Numbered from the stretch's first letter, positions 8,020 through 18,025 are shown. The stretch: DNA of 64,000 bases from Cellulophaga sp. F20128 (GCF_023015805.1 NZ_JALKBA010000004.1:230227-294226), one strand, 5' to 3'. Notes: generated from the letters alone by a model not told the origin. Numbers and translations: made by a program.

Positions 8020-8772
8020 ATGAATATCACATCTAAAAGTATCATTGGTAATATTGTTGGTCTCAATTATAAAACAGCTGAAATATTTAAAAAATATGCC
8101 TTAGACTTTTGTTGCGGCGGTCAACAGTCTATTGAAGAGGCCTGTACTTCAAATGGACTTTCTATGGCTACCATTGAAGCTATAGTACAAGAACTAATTA
8201 ATTGCCTTGAAGAAAACAAAGAAAAGCAGAATAGAACTTATGGCAGCTGGCCCTTAGACAAACTTACAGATCATATAGAGGTAATACATCACTCTTATGT
8301 AGAAGCAAAGATTCCCATTATAAAGGCACATTTAAACAAAATAGAAGAGGTTCACGGTAATGATCATCCAGAACTTGTAGAAATTAATTCTATTTTTACA
8401 GATGCAGCAGGGCAATTAGCTATGCATATGAAAAAGGAAGAGCTTATTTTGTTTCCCTATATTCGGAAGCTTGCTAAAGCTAAAAGGGAATTTAGCAAAT
8501 TAGTAAAACCTCATTTTGGTACCATAAAAAATCCCATACAACAAATGGAAGAAGAACATAACTTTGAAGGGGAAGCTTTTAAAAAAATAGGATTGCTATC
8601 TCATAATTATGTAGTTCCAAAAGATGGTTGTACTACTTATAGCGTTACTTTTGGTCTCCTAAAAGAATTTGAAGAGGACCTTAACTTACATATCCACAAA
8701 GAGAATAATATATTATTTCCAAGAGCCATTGCCTTGGAAGAAGAAATACAAACTACAAACCACACCTCTTAA
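8020..8772 (+). CDS. ric: Ric/ScdA/YtfE-type di-iron repair protein
   Basis: I use the ATG at 8020; a TTG at 7990 would overlap the preceding gene. The 250-residue protein starts with a ScdA_N domain, containing FCCGG with Cys31-Cys32, followed by a hemerythrin-like domain from about residue 80. Likely iron ligands include His85 and His90/91 in DHIEVIHHSY, His136 and Glu140 in AMHMKKEE, a His in EEEHNFEGE, and LHIHKEN near the end. Ric proteins repair iron-sulfur clusters after nitrosative or oxidative damage. It is the last gene of the Rrf2/oxidase/globin unit. Confidence 0.93.
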   Translation: MNITSKSIIGNIVGLNYKTAEIFKKYALDFCCGGQQSIEEACTSNGLSMATIEAIVQELINCLEENKEKQNRTYGSWPLDKLTDHIEVIHHSYVEAKIPIIKAHLNKIEEVHGNDHPELVEINSIFTDAAGQLAMHMKKEELILFPYIRKLAKAKREFSKLVKPHFGTIKNPIQQMEEEHNFEGEAFKKIGLLSHNYVVPKDGCTTYSVTFGLLKEFEEDLNLHIHKENNILFPRAIALEEEIQTTNHTS

Positions 8773-9091
8773 ACATTAGTAATTCCATAGGTAGTTTACT
8801 ATACCTAAAGCTAAGCCGATACCCTAAATTAAACCCGCTGGTTTTCCGAGCCAAACACCAAAGTTGAGTATATAGAACCTTTTGTGTAATGTAGTAATTG
8901 GCAGAAATAGGTTTCCTACAGCTCCATACAAATAAATTAGCTTTGCTGTATGTATTGGTACTTATTAATACCTCTGGTTAAATTATTTTTAACTATTTTT
9001 AAAAAGTAAAATAGTGCTTCACATCATATTTAACCACAACCCGTTAATAGTGTTGCTTTTACATTCCCCCCAATTTAACAAAATACAATGT
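8773..9091. other. Intergenic region before the PAS kinase gene
   Basis: No gene is supported in these 319 bases. A short hairpin (TAGGTA at 8788 with TACCTA at 8802) lacks a T tract, so I do not call it a terminator. The kinase frame stays open back to a GTG at 9014, but the ATG at 9092 gives a normal kinase start. Confidence 0.5.
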
Positions 9092-11740
9092 ATGGATGTA
9101 TTGGAGAAAGAACTTAAAGATCTGGTCAAGAAAGATAATAAAATATTCAATTTTATTGAAAATCATGTATTGGACGGTATTTGGTATTGGAATATAGAAA
9201 ATTGCAATCATTTAAGTGGTTGGTTAAACGATACTTTTTGGAAAACCTTAGGATATTCCCTTAAAGAAATAAAGGAGCAAAACATAACCTTGGTAGATGT
9301 GTGTAATGCAGAAGATATGGTTCGAGGAGAACAAAATCTGCACCTCCATATCAGTAACCCAAAAAAATATCCTTTTGATGAAAATATAAGGTATACGCAT
9401 AAAGAAGGCCATACCATTTGGTTAAATGTGAAAGGCACCATTGTTTATACAAAGGAGAATAAGCCCTTTCGGATGTTAGGAACACATACGTCAATTACAA
9501 AACTAAAGGAAGCTAAATCCAAGCTTCAAGACAAAGTGCAGTATTACGAAAATGTAATTAGTGGTGTAGGCATTGGATCTTGGGAATACAATATAAAAAC
9601 AGGTCATATTAAATTTAACGATTGCTGGGCGGAATTATTTGGATACACACCAGAAGAACAGGGATTTATTACAGCTACGAAATGGAAAAAGTACTTGCAT
9701 CCAGATGATATTCAAATAATAAATGATGCGTATGAAAAACATTTAGTAGGTGGCCCCTATTCTGAAAGTGAGTTTAGGCTAAAGCACAAAGACGGACATT
9801 GGGTTTGGATCGTATCTCGGGCTAGAATTATACTATATGATACGGATGGAAATCCAGAAATAATTGCTGGCTTGAATTCTGATATTACCGAGCGTAAAGT
9901 CAATGAACAATTACAAATTAAAAATTCCGATTTAATGCAGCGGATTAATGATGCTGCACGAATTGGTATTTGGGAAGTAAATTTAGAAACCAACATTATT
10001 TATTGGAACGATACCATTAAAGAAATGCTGGGTGTTCCTAAAGATTACCAACCAACCCTAGATGACGCATACCTCTTTTTTCAAGAAGGAGAACACCGTA
10101 AACATATTATTTCGGCGATTGTTAAGGGGATTAGTACTGGAGAAAATTTCGACTTTGAGGCATTAATTGCACCTTTAGATAATGCTGTTTTTTGGGGACG
10201 TGTAATTGGAATTTCCGAGTTTAAAAATGGTCAATGCAAACGTCTTTATGGTTTTTTTCAAGACATAAACGAACAAACAAAAACAACCAAGGAGCTATTA
10301 AATTATAAAACACTTTTAGAACGCTCTAACGAAGTTGCAAAAATTGGTTCTTGGGAGGTAGATCCAGAAACTCAAGAAGTATATTATGGAGACAGCCTTA
10401 CAACACTTTTAGTTGCAGAACGTAACCAATATAACTTAGAAGACTCAATTCTAAAAAATATTAAAGGAAACGATCAAGAATGGGTGAAGGCAATTATGAA
10501 CAAAGCTTTAACTCAGGGTGATGACTTTGATATAGAGCTGCAATTACAAGGGCATAACAGACATTTTTGGGCGCGCATTATTGGTATTTCCGATTTTGAG
10601 GACGGGAAATGTAAAAAACTCTACGGTTTAATACAAGATATTGATGCTTCCAAAAAATTAGAATTAGAATTATCATTAAGGGAGGAGCAGTTTAGACAAA
10701 CCTTTTGGTATGCCAATGTGGGAATGACCTTGTTTAATTTAGAAGGCAAAATAACTAGTGCTAACCCAAGTGTTTGTAGAACTTTTGGATTCAGTGAAGA
10801 AGAATTACTTAAAATTCCAATTGCAGAATTATCACACCCAGATGATTTAGCGACTTCCCAAGAATTAATGCGCGAACTTATAGCCGGCGAACGCGATAAT
10901 TTTCAAATTGAGAAACGCTACTTTCATAAAAATGGCAAGGCAATTTGGGTTTTTCTTTCAACTTCTAGTGTAAAAAATGATCAAGGAAAGGTATCTCACT
11001 TTGTCTCCCAAATACAGGATATTACCGAAAACAAAAAATTAACTGAAAGCCTTCAAGAACACAACAACCGTCTTTTGAATTTTGCACATATTGTTTCCCA
11101 TAATCTTCGCTCCCATACGGGTAACATGGCTATGCTTCTCGATATTAATAAGGTTAAAAATGGGAATACAATGGATCATGAAATTTTTCAGCATATAAAA
11201 TCGGCTTCAGATAATATGAGTGATACTGTAAATCACTTAACCGAAATTGTTGAAATAAACTCTCAGGTAAAGGAAAGTTTAGTGCCTAAAAATTTAAGCA
11301 ACTATGTAGCTAGAGCCTTACAAAACATAAAACATTCTATAGAGGAACATCAAATTGAAATACAGCTTGATGTTGACCCACAACTCACTGTTCGTGTGGT
11401 GCCAGCCTATTTAGAAAGCATCCTACTAAACCTCCTTACAAATGCCATAAAATACCGAGCCTTAGATAGGCCTTGTACTATTAAAATTACGACTGAAGTT
11501 TCTGAAAAATTTATATCTTTGGCGATTATCGATAACGGACTGGGCATAGATTTAGAAAAGAACGGAGACAGGCTTTTTGGAATGTATAAAACATTCCATG
11601 AACACAAAGAAGCGCGTGGCATAGGGCTTTTTATTAGTAAAAACCAAATTGAAGCTATGGGTGGAAAAATAGAAGTTAGCAGTAGAGTCGATAAAGGCTC
11701 AACATTTAAAATACAATTTAAATATGAATACAATGATTAA
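9092..11740 (+). CDS. Cytoplasmic five-PAS sensor histidine kinase
   Basis: From the ATG at 9092 this is 882 residues without signal or membrane helix, so it senses inside the cell. Five PAS/PAC units follow one another at about 10-145, 150-275, 280-400, 405-520 and 525-650; each ends with a PAC-like segment such as GLNSDITERK or HFVSQIQDITEN. His670 in HIVSHNLRSH is the phospho-acceptor. The ATPase domain (about 760-880) shows NLLTNAIKY, DNGLGID and RGIGLFISKNQIEAMGG. PAS3 and PAS4 resemble each other closely (FWGRVIGIS/FWARIIGIS), suggesting an internal duplication. The receiver protein that follows overlaps it by 17 bases. The signal is not known. Confidence 0.92.
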   Translation: MDVLEKELKDLVKKDNKIFNFIENHVLDGIWYWNIENCNHLSGWLNDTFWKTLGYSLKEIKEQNITLVDVCNAEDMVRGEQNLHLHISNPKKYPFDENIRYTHKEGHTIWLNVKGTIVYTKENKPFRMLGTHTSITKLKEAKSKLQDKVQYYENVISGVGIGSWEYNIKTGHIKFNDCWAELFGYTPEEQGFITATKWKKYLHPDDIQIINDAYEKHLVGGPYSESEFRLKHKDGHWVWIVSRARIILYDTDGNPEIIAGLNSDITERKVNEQLQIKNSDLMQRINDAARIGIWEVNLETNIIYWNDTIKEMLGVPKDYQPTLDDAYLFFQEGEHRKHIISAIVKGISTGENFDFEALIAPLDNAVFWGRVIGISEFKNGQCKRLYGFFQDINEQTKTTKELLNYKTLLERSNEVAKIGSWEVDPETQEVYYGDSLTTLLVAERNQYNLEDSILKNIKGNDQEWVKAIMNKALTQGDDFDIELQLQGHNRHFWARIIGISDFEDGKCKKLYGLIQDIDASKKLELELSLREEQFRQTFWYANVGMTLFNLEGKITSANPSVCRTFGFSEEELLKIPIAELSHPDDLATSQELMRELIAGERDNFQIEKRYFHKNGKAIWVFLSTSSVKNDQGKVSHFVSQIQDITENKKLTESLQEHNNRLLNFAHIVSHNLRSHTGNMAMLLDINKVKNGNTMDHEIFQHIKSASDNMSDTVNHLTEIVEINSQVKESLVPKNLSNYVARALQNIKHSIEEHQIEIQLDVDPQLTVRVVPAYLESILLNLLTNAIKYRALDRPCTIKITTEVSEKFISLAIIDNGLGIDLEKNGDRLFGMYKTFHEHKEARGIGLFISKNQIEAMGGKIEVSSRVDKGSTFKIQFKYEYND

Positions 11741-12125
11741 TACGGCATGCATCATTGACGATGACCCAATTTATATTTTTGGCACCAAAAAAATAATGGA
11801 AGCCACTAATTTTTGCAATGATTTCTTAATTTATAAAAATGGTAAAGATGCCGTAGATGATTTAATCCCTAAAATTTCAGCAGGAGAATCACTACCAGAT
11901 GTTATTCTATTGGATTTAAATATGCCCATTATGGATGGATGGCAAGTACTTGATGAGCTTGTAAAAATTCCAACCGACCATAAAATTAAAATCTATATCG
12001 TAAGTTCCTCCGTAAATTCTGCTGATGTGGAACGTGCCAAATCGTATAGTTTGGTAAGTAATTACCTCATTAAACCTTTTTCGGTAGATAAAATCCATGA
12101 TTTAATGAAGGATTTAGAGAATTAG
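11724..12125 (+). CDS. Single-domain response regulator
   Basis: A 133-residue receiver domain with nothing attached. Acidic residues IDDD at 11-14, the phosphorylation site Asp64 in LLDLNMP, Ser/Thr in IVSSS and Lys in LIKPFSV are all present. It overlaps the end of the PAS kinase gene (the ATG at 11733 is also possible), so the two should form a pair. With no output domain it must act by protein contact or pass the phosphate on. Confidence 0.93.
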   Translation: MNTMINTACIIDDDPIYIFGTKKIMEATNFCNDFLIYKNGKDAVDDLIPKISAGESLPDVILLDLNMPIMDGWQVLDELVKIPTDHKIKIYIVSSSVNSADVERAKSYSLVSNYLIKPFSVDKIHDLMKDLEN

Positions 12126-12485
12126 ATTTGACAAACTTCCTTGATAAAGGCCAAGCACTTAAATACAACTTATATTAGATTCAACAAAAGCCTGTGCCAA
12201 ATAATAAATGGTACAGGCTTATTTATGTGGTGAGGTTCACCAACCATAGTGATCCTAAAAAAACTAATCAATCGGCCCATATGGACATCCCAATATAGGA
12301 TAAAATTATTGCCAATTTTAAAAACTTAAAGGCATTTTGCCAAGACAATTCCTGCGATTTCTTATTCCAAATTAAGGCTATGTATGGTCTTCATTAAAAT
12401 CCTCACAAAATAATTGAAAGTAGTGAAATACAGCCCTTTGCTATTCCGTGTTTTTTGAGTAGTTTCATCACATAATTAATTAATC
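12126..12485. other. Intergenic region with one terminator
   Basis: Apart from the hairpin at 12188-12220 I see no coding potential on either strand here. Confidence 0.5.
12188..12226 (+). terminator. Hairpin terminator after the kinase/receiver pair
   Basis: AAGCCTGTGCC at 12188-12198 pairs with GGTACAGGCTT at 12210-12220 (one G-U pair), followed by ATTTAT. The A-rich left flank might let it work in both directions. Confidence 0.7.
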
Positions 12486-15398
12486 ATGAAATTACCAAGC
12501 CTAAACCAGCTTTCAATTGCCATCCTTTTTGTTCTTATTTTTAATGCCTGTAGTACGCCTATAACCTATGATAGACCCATAGATTCATGGGTTTTTAGAT
12601 CGGTTTTAGACAAACAACCAAGAATGCTTACTGTTGCCTTGCATAAAGATTTATACGTTTCCTACAACCTACAATTGGGAAACTTGTACAAAGTATGGAA
12701 AGGGGGCGTAAATTATGAAGGTGCTGTGTATACAACAGCCCATGGAATACAACCCACAAGTTTTGGATATACCTACGCACAAGACAGTACGACGGCAACC
12801 CAATGGAGTTTGAAAACCACAGCAGGGTTAGAAGTGCCTCAAATTAATTATTTGGGATACTCCCTTATTGATAATCAAGTTGGAATTGATTTTGAATTGA
12901 TAGCAAAATCAGGTGCGTCGGTTCAAATTCGTGAAATTCCTGAATTTGAAGTCCTTGATAATTATAGCGGATTACAACGTTCATTTAAAGTAATGAAAAG
13001 GACATCACAGGATCTTGTTCCGGTTCTAAAATACACCATTAAGGACCAATTTGTTCATAAGGAAATTATCAATGGATTAGAGCAAGAAATCCATACCAAT
13101 GAAGTTTCACTTTCCAAAAAAACACAAATTAAAACCTACTTCAATCCCATTCCGGACGATTGGCGTGGGCCGGTATTGGACCTGTCTGGTAAAATTGCCA
13201 AGGGGCTTAATTTAACGACACAGAACGATTGTTCTGCCTGCCATTTAAAACATGAAAATTTAGTGGGACCAGCCTATGATTCCATAGCCTCGCGGTATCC
13301 TTTTAATTGGCCAACGATTGAATTATTAAAAAGTAAAGTAATCTTGGGAGGTACCGGCAATTGGGGTACCGTTCCTATGACCTCACATCCGGATATTTCA
13401 GAGGAAGAAGCATCCAATATGGCGTATTACATCCTATCATTAGATGGTGAACCAGAACCCGAAGCCATTGCAGTAGATTTGTTTGTAGACACCCCAGCAA
13501 TTCCCATAGAATTAGATGCAATCAATAGAACCACTGAGAATGTCTCTACAAAAGAACAAGGTGTAGCGGTAAACTTTTACCTGACCAATGATAGTGGTGA
13601 TTTATACGATAAATTGACTGGCAGTACAGCTCCAATTTTCAATGGTGTTGCCCCCGCAATTCATCAGCCAAACGCTGCTAATGTAAGTGAGGTACGAGAG
13701 AATTTTTACATGGAATTTATAGGTTATATCAAATCTGATGAGGCTGTGGAAAAACACTTTAGATTGGTCAGCGATGATGGATCCATTTTACTGCTAAATA
13801 GCAAAAAGATAATTGATAATACGGGTAGCCACGCACCAATGCCCGTTGTTGGGGTAGGGCAGTTACAGAAAGGCTGGAATTCCTTTAAGGTTCAATTTCA
13901 TCAAGGAGGAGGTGGCGCATCCATTTCCTTACAATGGTCTGGAGACGGCAAGGAATTTACAGTAGTACCAGAAACGGTGTTTTATCACGATAACAAACCT
14001 TTTACCGACTTATTGCCCTACGAATCTAAGGTGGCCAATGGTACACCAGGGGATAAAATGCCATTAGATGCTGTACACCCTTCTTTTGATATGTACCAAG
14101 CGAAACCAGCAGATTTTAATCCGCGAATTGGAGGTATAGATTTTATAGATTCTGAGAAAATGATTATCTGTACGTGGGATGCTACCGGCGCAGTTTATAT
14201 TATTAAGAATTACAACACCACAGACCCATCTACCATAGAAGTGAAACAAATTGCCCAAGGTCTTGCAGAACCTTTGGGTATTAAAATTGTAGATGGCGAT
14301 ATTTATGTGTTGCAAAAGCAAGAGTTAACACGCTTGGTAGATACCGATGGTGATGAGATCATTGATGAATATCAGAAAGTGTGTGATGCTTGGCATGTAA
14401 CGTCTCACTATCATGAATTTGCGTTCGGACTAGTTTATAAAGACAATAGTTTTTATGCAACTTTAGCAACAGATCTAGGGTCTGAATTTAAAAATGTACC
14501 TGATCGTGGCAAGGTTGTTCGTATTAGTAAAGATGGTAGCGAGGTTGAAGTTATAGCTGAGGGCTTTAGAACTCCTAACGGTATTGGAGAAGGACCAGAT
14601 GGAGCACTTTATGTTTCTGACAACCAAGGTAATTGGATTCCAACAAGCAAAGTAGTACGTGTAGAAAAAGGAAAGTGGTACGGCTTTCGCCATGCCGATT
14701 GGGACCGTGTAAAGGACTATGAAGAACAACCGCCATTGGTGTGGTTACCACATGTAGAAATCAGCAATTCTCCCAGTCAGCCTACCACCTTAAATTTAGG
14801 ACCGTATAAGGATCAATTAATTTTTGGAGATGTAACCCATGGTGGTATAAAACGAGTATTTATAGACGAAGTCGACGGTGTAAAACAAGGCGCTGCATTT
14901 CGTTTTATTCAAGGCTTAGATGCAGGTATAAATAGAACGGTATGGGGACCAGACGGCAATTTGTATGCAGGAGGTATAGGTTCCGGAGGAAATTGGAGAC
15001 ACGAAGGCAAAGAGTGGTACGCCTTACATCGTTTTGATTATAATGAGAAATCTACCTTTGAAATGCTTGCCGTTAGAGCCAAAAGCAACGGGATGGAAAT
15101 AGAATTTACAGAACCCATTGATACTTCTACTACAATTAATAGTGACAATTTTACTATAGAACAGTACTACTATGAAGCAACCGAAAATTATGGCGGACCT
15201 AAAAAAGGCGTAGAAACGTTGACTATAGATGCCGTGGAGCTGTCCGACGACCGCAAAAAGATAATACTTACCTCCAATGGGCTAAAAGAAGGTAAAGTGG
15301 TGTATATACATATTAGAAAACCCTTTGTAAGTGCTAGTAAACAGAAATTATGGTCAACAGAAGTTTGGTATACCATGACCAAAAAACCGAAAAGGTAA
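12486..15398 (+). CDS. Large lipoprotein: cytochrome c, PA14 and beta-propeller domains
   Basis: This 970-residue protein has a lipoprotein signal with Cys22 (FNACST). An unassigned beta-rich domain follows at about 30-230. A c-type haem site, CSACH, is at 249-253 with possible axial Met in VPMTSH. A PA14 domain at about 355-500 includes FRLVSDDGSILLLN and SLQWSGDG. A glucose/sorbosone-dehydrogenase-like propeller at about 530-860 contains repeated blocks such as PNGIGEGPDGALYVSDNQG and TVWGPDGNLYAGG. A beta-sandwich closes the C-terminus. Similar architectures occur in Bacteroidota and Planctomycetes and are thought to oxidise sugars with electrons leaving through the haem. That activity is inferred. 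It stands alone. Confidence 0.85.
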   Translation: MKLPSLNQLSIAILFVLIFNACSTPITYDRPIDSWVFRSVLDKQPRMLTVALHKDLYVSYNLQLGNLYKVWKGGVNYEGAVYTTAHGIQPTSFGYTYAQDSTTATQWSLKTTAGLEVPQINYLGYSLIDNQVGIDFELIAKSGASVQIREIPEFEVLDNYSGLQRSFKVMKRTSQDLVPVLKYTIKDQFVHKEIINGLEQEIHTNEVSLSKKTQIKTYFNPIPDDWRGPVLDLSGKIAKGLNLTTQNDCSACHLKHENLVGPAYDSIASRYPFNWPTIELLKSKVILGGTGNWGTVPMTSHPDISEEEASNMAYYILSLDGEPEPEAIAVDLFVDTPAIPIELDAINRTTENVSTKEQGVAVNFYLTNDSGDLYDKLTGSTAPIFNGVAPAIHQPNAANVSEVRENFYMEFIGYIKSDEAVEKHFRLVSDDGSILLLNSKKIIDNTGSHAPMPVVGVGQLQKGWNSFKVQFHQGGGGASISLQWSGDGKEFTVVPETVFYHDNKPFTDLLPYESKVANGTPGDKMPLDAVHPSFDMYQAKPADFNPRIGGIDFIDSEKMIICTWDATGAVYIIKNYNTTDPSTIEVKQIAQGLAEPLGIKIVDGDIYVLQKQELTRLVDTDGDEIIDEYQKVCDAWHVTSHYHEFAFGLVYKDNSFYATLATDLGSEFKNVPDRGKVVRISKDGSEVEVIAEGFRTPNGIGEGPDGALYVSDNQGNWIPTSKVVRVEKGKWYGFRHADWDRVKDYEEQPPLVWLPHVEISNSPSQPTTLNLGPYKDQLIFGDVTHGGIKRVFIDEVDGVKQGAAFRFIQGLDAGINRTVWGPDGNLYAGGIGSGGNWRHEGKEWYALHRFDYNEKSTFEMLAVRAKSNGMEIEFTEPIDTSTTINSDNFTIEQYYYEATENYGGPKKGVETLTIDAVELSDDRKKIILTSNGLKEGKVVYIHIRKPFVSASKQKLWSTEVWYTMTKKPKR

Positions 15399-15759
15399 CT
15401 AGCTTTTTAAACTTTTAGGCAAAAGAATGCTAAGTTCTCAATACTAATTGTAGAAATAAGGAATCCAAAATCTGCTTTTTGGGTGTTTATTTTTACAGGA
15501 AGGTATGTTGGCTTGGACCTATTATTTTAAAAAAAACCTACAATCCTAAATTAAAAGCCGGGGAGTTATTCAAAAAATACTTCAATATAAACCACCTAAA
15601 ACTGGTGAAAGAAATATTTTTTTCTGAAATTGCACAGTTAACTTAGAAAATAGTAAAAGGACCGATGTAGTACCGCTCTTTAACCAATTCAGTGGTTAAA
15701 ATCTAAATAGAGACTCTAGGAATTGCAAAGGTATCTGCCCTAAACTTAAAATTTATTAA
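15399..15759. other. Intergenic region, nothing recognised
   Basis: These 361 bases hold no convincing reading frame, strong hairpin or consensus promoter. The nhaA promoter is presumably in the last 100 bases. Confidence 0.4.
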
Positions 15760-17064
15760 ATGCTAAAAAGAATACTATTAACACCATTTCAAAAGTTTGT
15801 AAAAATAGAAAGTTTAGCGGGGATGTTGCTTTTTGGAGCAACAATTATAGCATTGCTATGGGCCAATTCCCCGTTTGGAGCTATCTATGAAAGTTTATGG
15901 CAATATGAAATTGGAATTTCCTTTCATACGTTCGAATTAAAAAAACCATTAATACTATGGATCAATGATGGTTTAATGGCTATTTTCTTTTTTTTAATTG
16001 GTCTCGAGTTAAAAAGGGAATTGTTAATTGGAGAAATTAATACCTTAAAAAAGGCTGCCTTTCCCTTTATAGCAGCTCTTGGGGGTGTTTTAATTCCTAT
16101 TGCACTCTATTTGTTCTTAAATCAAAACCCAGATACTGTAAAAGGCTGGGGAATACCAATGGCAACAGATATTGCCTTTGCCTTGGCAATTCTAAGTACC
16201 TTAGGAAAAAGAGTACCTTTAAGTTTAAAAATATTTCTAACCGCATTTGCAATTATAGATGATATTGCGGCAGTACTCGTCATTGCAGCTTTTTATAGTG
16301 TGGATATCAATTGGCTATTTCTTTTGTACGGCACCTTGCTCATAGGTCTGTTGAGTTTCTTATACTATAAACGCAAGTATTCCTTGGAAATAGGGTTGAT
16401 TTTTGCCGTTGTTATTTGGTTTTTGTTTCTTAAATCAGGAATACACCCAACCATTGCTGGGGTACTTCTAGCCTTTACCATACCCATAAAAAGAAAAATT
16501 GGCATCCAATCATTTTCAGAAAAAGTGGGTTCAATTTCAACCAATATCAATAAGGTGTCTGACGATGATGATAAACATTTACTGACCAAAGACGAAGTGA
16601 AATATGTTGAGAATTTGGACGACTTAACTTTTGATGTGCGCTCACCATTACAAAATCTTGAGCATAAATTACACAGTTGGATTGCCTATTTTATACTACC
16701 CGTATTTGCTTTTGCCAACGCAGGTGTTGTTATAAGCACCAGTTATGAATTTGATTTTTCTTTAATGTCTACCATAATTTTTAGTCTATTTATTGGTAAA
16801 TTTTTAGGGGTTGCCTTGTTTTCCTATTTGGGGATTAAATTGAAATTAACAGAATTGCCGTCCGGTGTAAAATTTAAGCAAATATTGGGAATCGCGGCCA
16901 TTTCAGGAGTTGGATTTACCATGTCTATTTTTATTGGAACCCTAGCGTTTGCGGGCGATTTAACGAGTATTAATTCCGCCAAGGTTGGAATTATTATTGG
17001 ATCCATTATTTCAGGACTTTTAGGATATCTTATCTTGCGATTGACCAGCAAAAAAGTCAAGTAA
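15760..17064 (+). CDS. nhaA: Na+/H+ antiporter NhaA
   Basis: A 434-residue inner-membrane protein that exchanges sodium (or lithium) for protons. It carries NDGLMAIFFFLIGLELKRE, GWGIPMATDIAFALA and the paired ion-binding aspartates Asp167-Asp168 in IIDDIAAVLV. Near the end GVGFTMSIFIGTLAF is also conserved. A charged cytoplasmic insertion at about 255-295 (rich in Asp and Lys) separates the two halves. Length is in the normal range for the longer NhaA proteins of Bacteroidota. The gene is monocistronic and ends with a strong terminator, which fits a housekeeping role in salt water. Confidence 0.96.
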   Translation: MLKRILLTPFQKFVKIESLAGMLLFGATIIALLWANSPFGAIYESLWQYEIGISFHTFELKKPLILWINDGLMAIFFFLIGLELKRELLIGEINTLKKAAFPFIAALGGVLIPIALYLFLNQNPDTVKGWGIPMATDIAFALAILSTLGKRVPLSLKIFLTAFAIIDDIAAVLVIAAFYSVDINWLFLLYGTLLIGLLSFLYYKRKYSLEIGLIFAVVIWFLFLKSGIHPTIAGVLLAFTIPIKRKIGIQSFSEKVGSISTNINKVSDDDDKHLLTKDEVKYVENLDDLTFDVRSPLQNLEHKLHSWIAYFILPVFAFANAGVVISTSYEFDFSLMSTIIFSLFIGKFLGVALFSYLGIKLKLTELPSGVKFKQILGIAAISGVGFTMSIFIGTLAFAGDLTSINSAKVGIIIGSIISGLLGYLILRLTSKKVK

Positions 17065-17188
17065 GAGTGAATCCCTAGATCTTGAGGGAATTTCTAAAAA
17101 ACAGCGATCATATTTTTGTCGTATTGATTCTGTTCCTTACCCTAATGTCGTTTATGGAATTGTAGCTTTTCATTACGCGAAACAGAAT

Positions 17189-17226
17189 AAAAAGCCCAAA
17201 CAGATACTATTGTTTGGGCTTTTTTT
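17189..17226 (+). terminator. Terminator of nhaA
   Basis: AAAGCCCAAACA (17191-17202) pairs perfectly with TGTTTGGGCTTT (17211-17222) around an 8-base loop, with a T run to 17226. It faces a convergent gene whose stop is at 17288 and has A residues on the left, so it may serve both. Confidence 0.9.
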
Positions 17227-17287
17227 AGAATAAATATGCTACAATATAATAGTAAATTAAACCTTATTACATAGATTTTAAAACAGC

Positions 17288-18025
17288 TTAAATGCTAATT
17301 AAATAATTCTTTTGAAACATCTTTTTATAAATATCCTTGCTAAACATATACAACTGTGATGGTTTTTTTGAAACACCTACTTGTTTTTCATCAATGGCAA
17401 TAATATATTTTTTGTTGATTACTTTTCTCCTAAAATTACGGTTGTCAAACTCAATACCTAAAATGGATTGGTATAAATCTTGGACTTCATTAATAGTGAA
17501 TTTATCAGGTAGTAATTCAAAAATAACGGGTTCGGCCAGACACTTTATTTTTAAATCCTCATAAGCTTCCAAGATAATTTGTTTGTGATCAAAACCTAAT
17601 TCTGGCAAATCCTTTACTGGAAACCATTTTTTTTGAATGGAATTATTTTTTAAGTCTACATCTTCCGTTTTTAACAAAAAGTAATACGCAATGGTAATTG
17701 TCCTGGCATCAAATCCTTCCTTTTTAATCCAAGGCAAATCTTTAGCACCGGTTAATCTATCAGGATCTCCAAAGGCTTTAAATTGTTTTTTATATTGATT
17801 GGTAAGACCGGTCAATTCTTTCAATACTCTTGTAGCCGAAGCATCTAAGGTTTCCTTTTCATATACATGATACCCTGTTAATACATAGTCATCTACGAGT
17901 ACTTCACCTCCAGTATCAGATTCTAAATACCGTTTCATTACTAAAACATTGAGGGATTTTGTGGTGGTGTCATATCCAAAAACAACACAGTCGACCGATA
18001 AATTTGGGATTTTTTCAACTTTCAT
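17288..18025 (-). CDS. Nudix-fold transcriptional regulator (NrtR/AraR type)
   Basis: A 245-residue protein with an N-terminal Nudix fold (about 8-150) and a C-terminal winged helix (about 165-235, LPDKFTINEVQDLYQ onwards, with NFRRKV). The Nudix box is degenerate: in TRVLKELTGL the residues expected as catalytic Glu in REUxEE are Val and Leu, so hydrolysis is unlikely. Regulators of this class bind a small ligand in the Nudix pocket; those of Bacteroidetes control sugar genes. It diverges from the polyol uptake operon, so control of that operon and of itself is inferred. A perfect palindrome lies 25 bases before its start. Confidence 0.85.
   Translation of the reverse strand: MKVEKIPNLSVDCVVFGYDTTTKSLNVLVMKRYLESDTGGEVLVDDYVLTGYHVYEKETLDASATRVLKELTGLTNQYKKQFKAFGDPDRLTGAKDLPWIKKEGFDARTITIAYYFLLKTEDVDLKNNSIQKKWFPVKDLPELGFDHKQIILEAYEDLKIKCLAEPVIFELLPDKFTINEVQDLYQSILGIEFDNRNFRRKVINKKYIIAIDEKQVGVSKKPSQLYMFSKDIYKKMFQKNYLISI

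Noticed and set aside
8788..8807. Hairpin after the Ric gene as a terminator
   Set aside because: Only a 6-bp stem, and no T tract follows.
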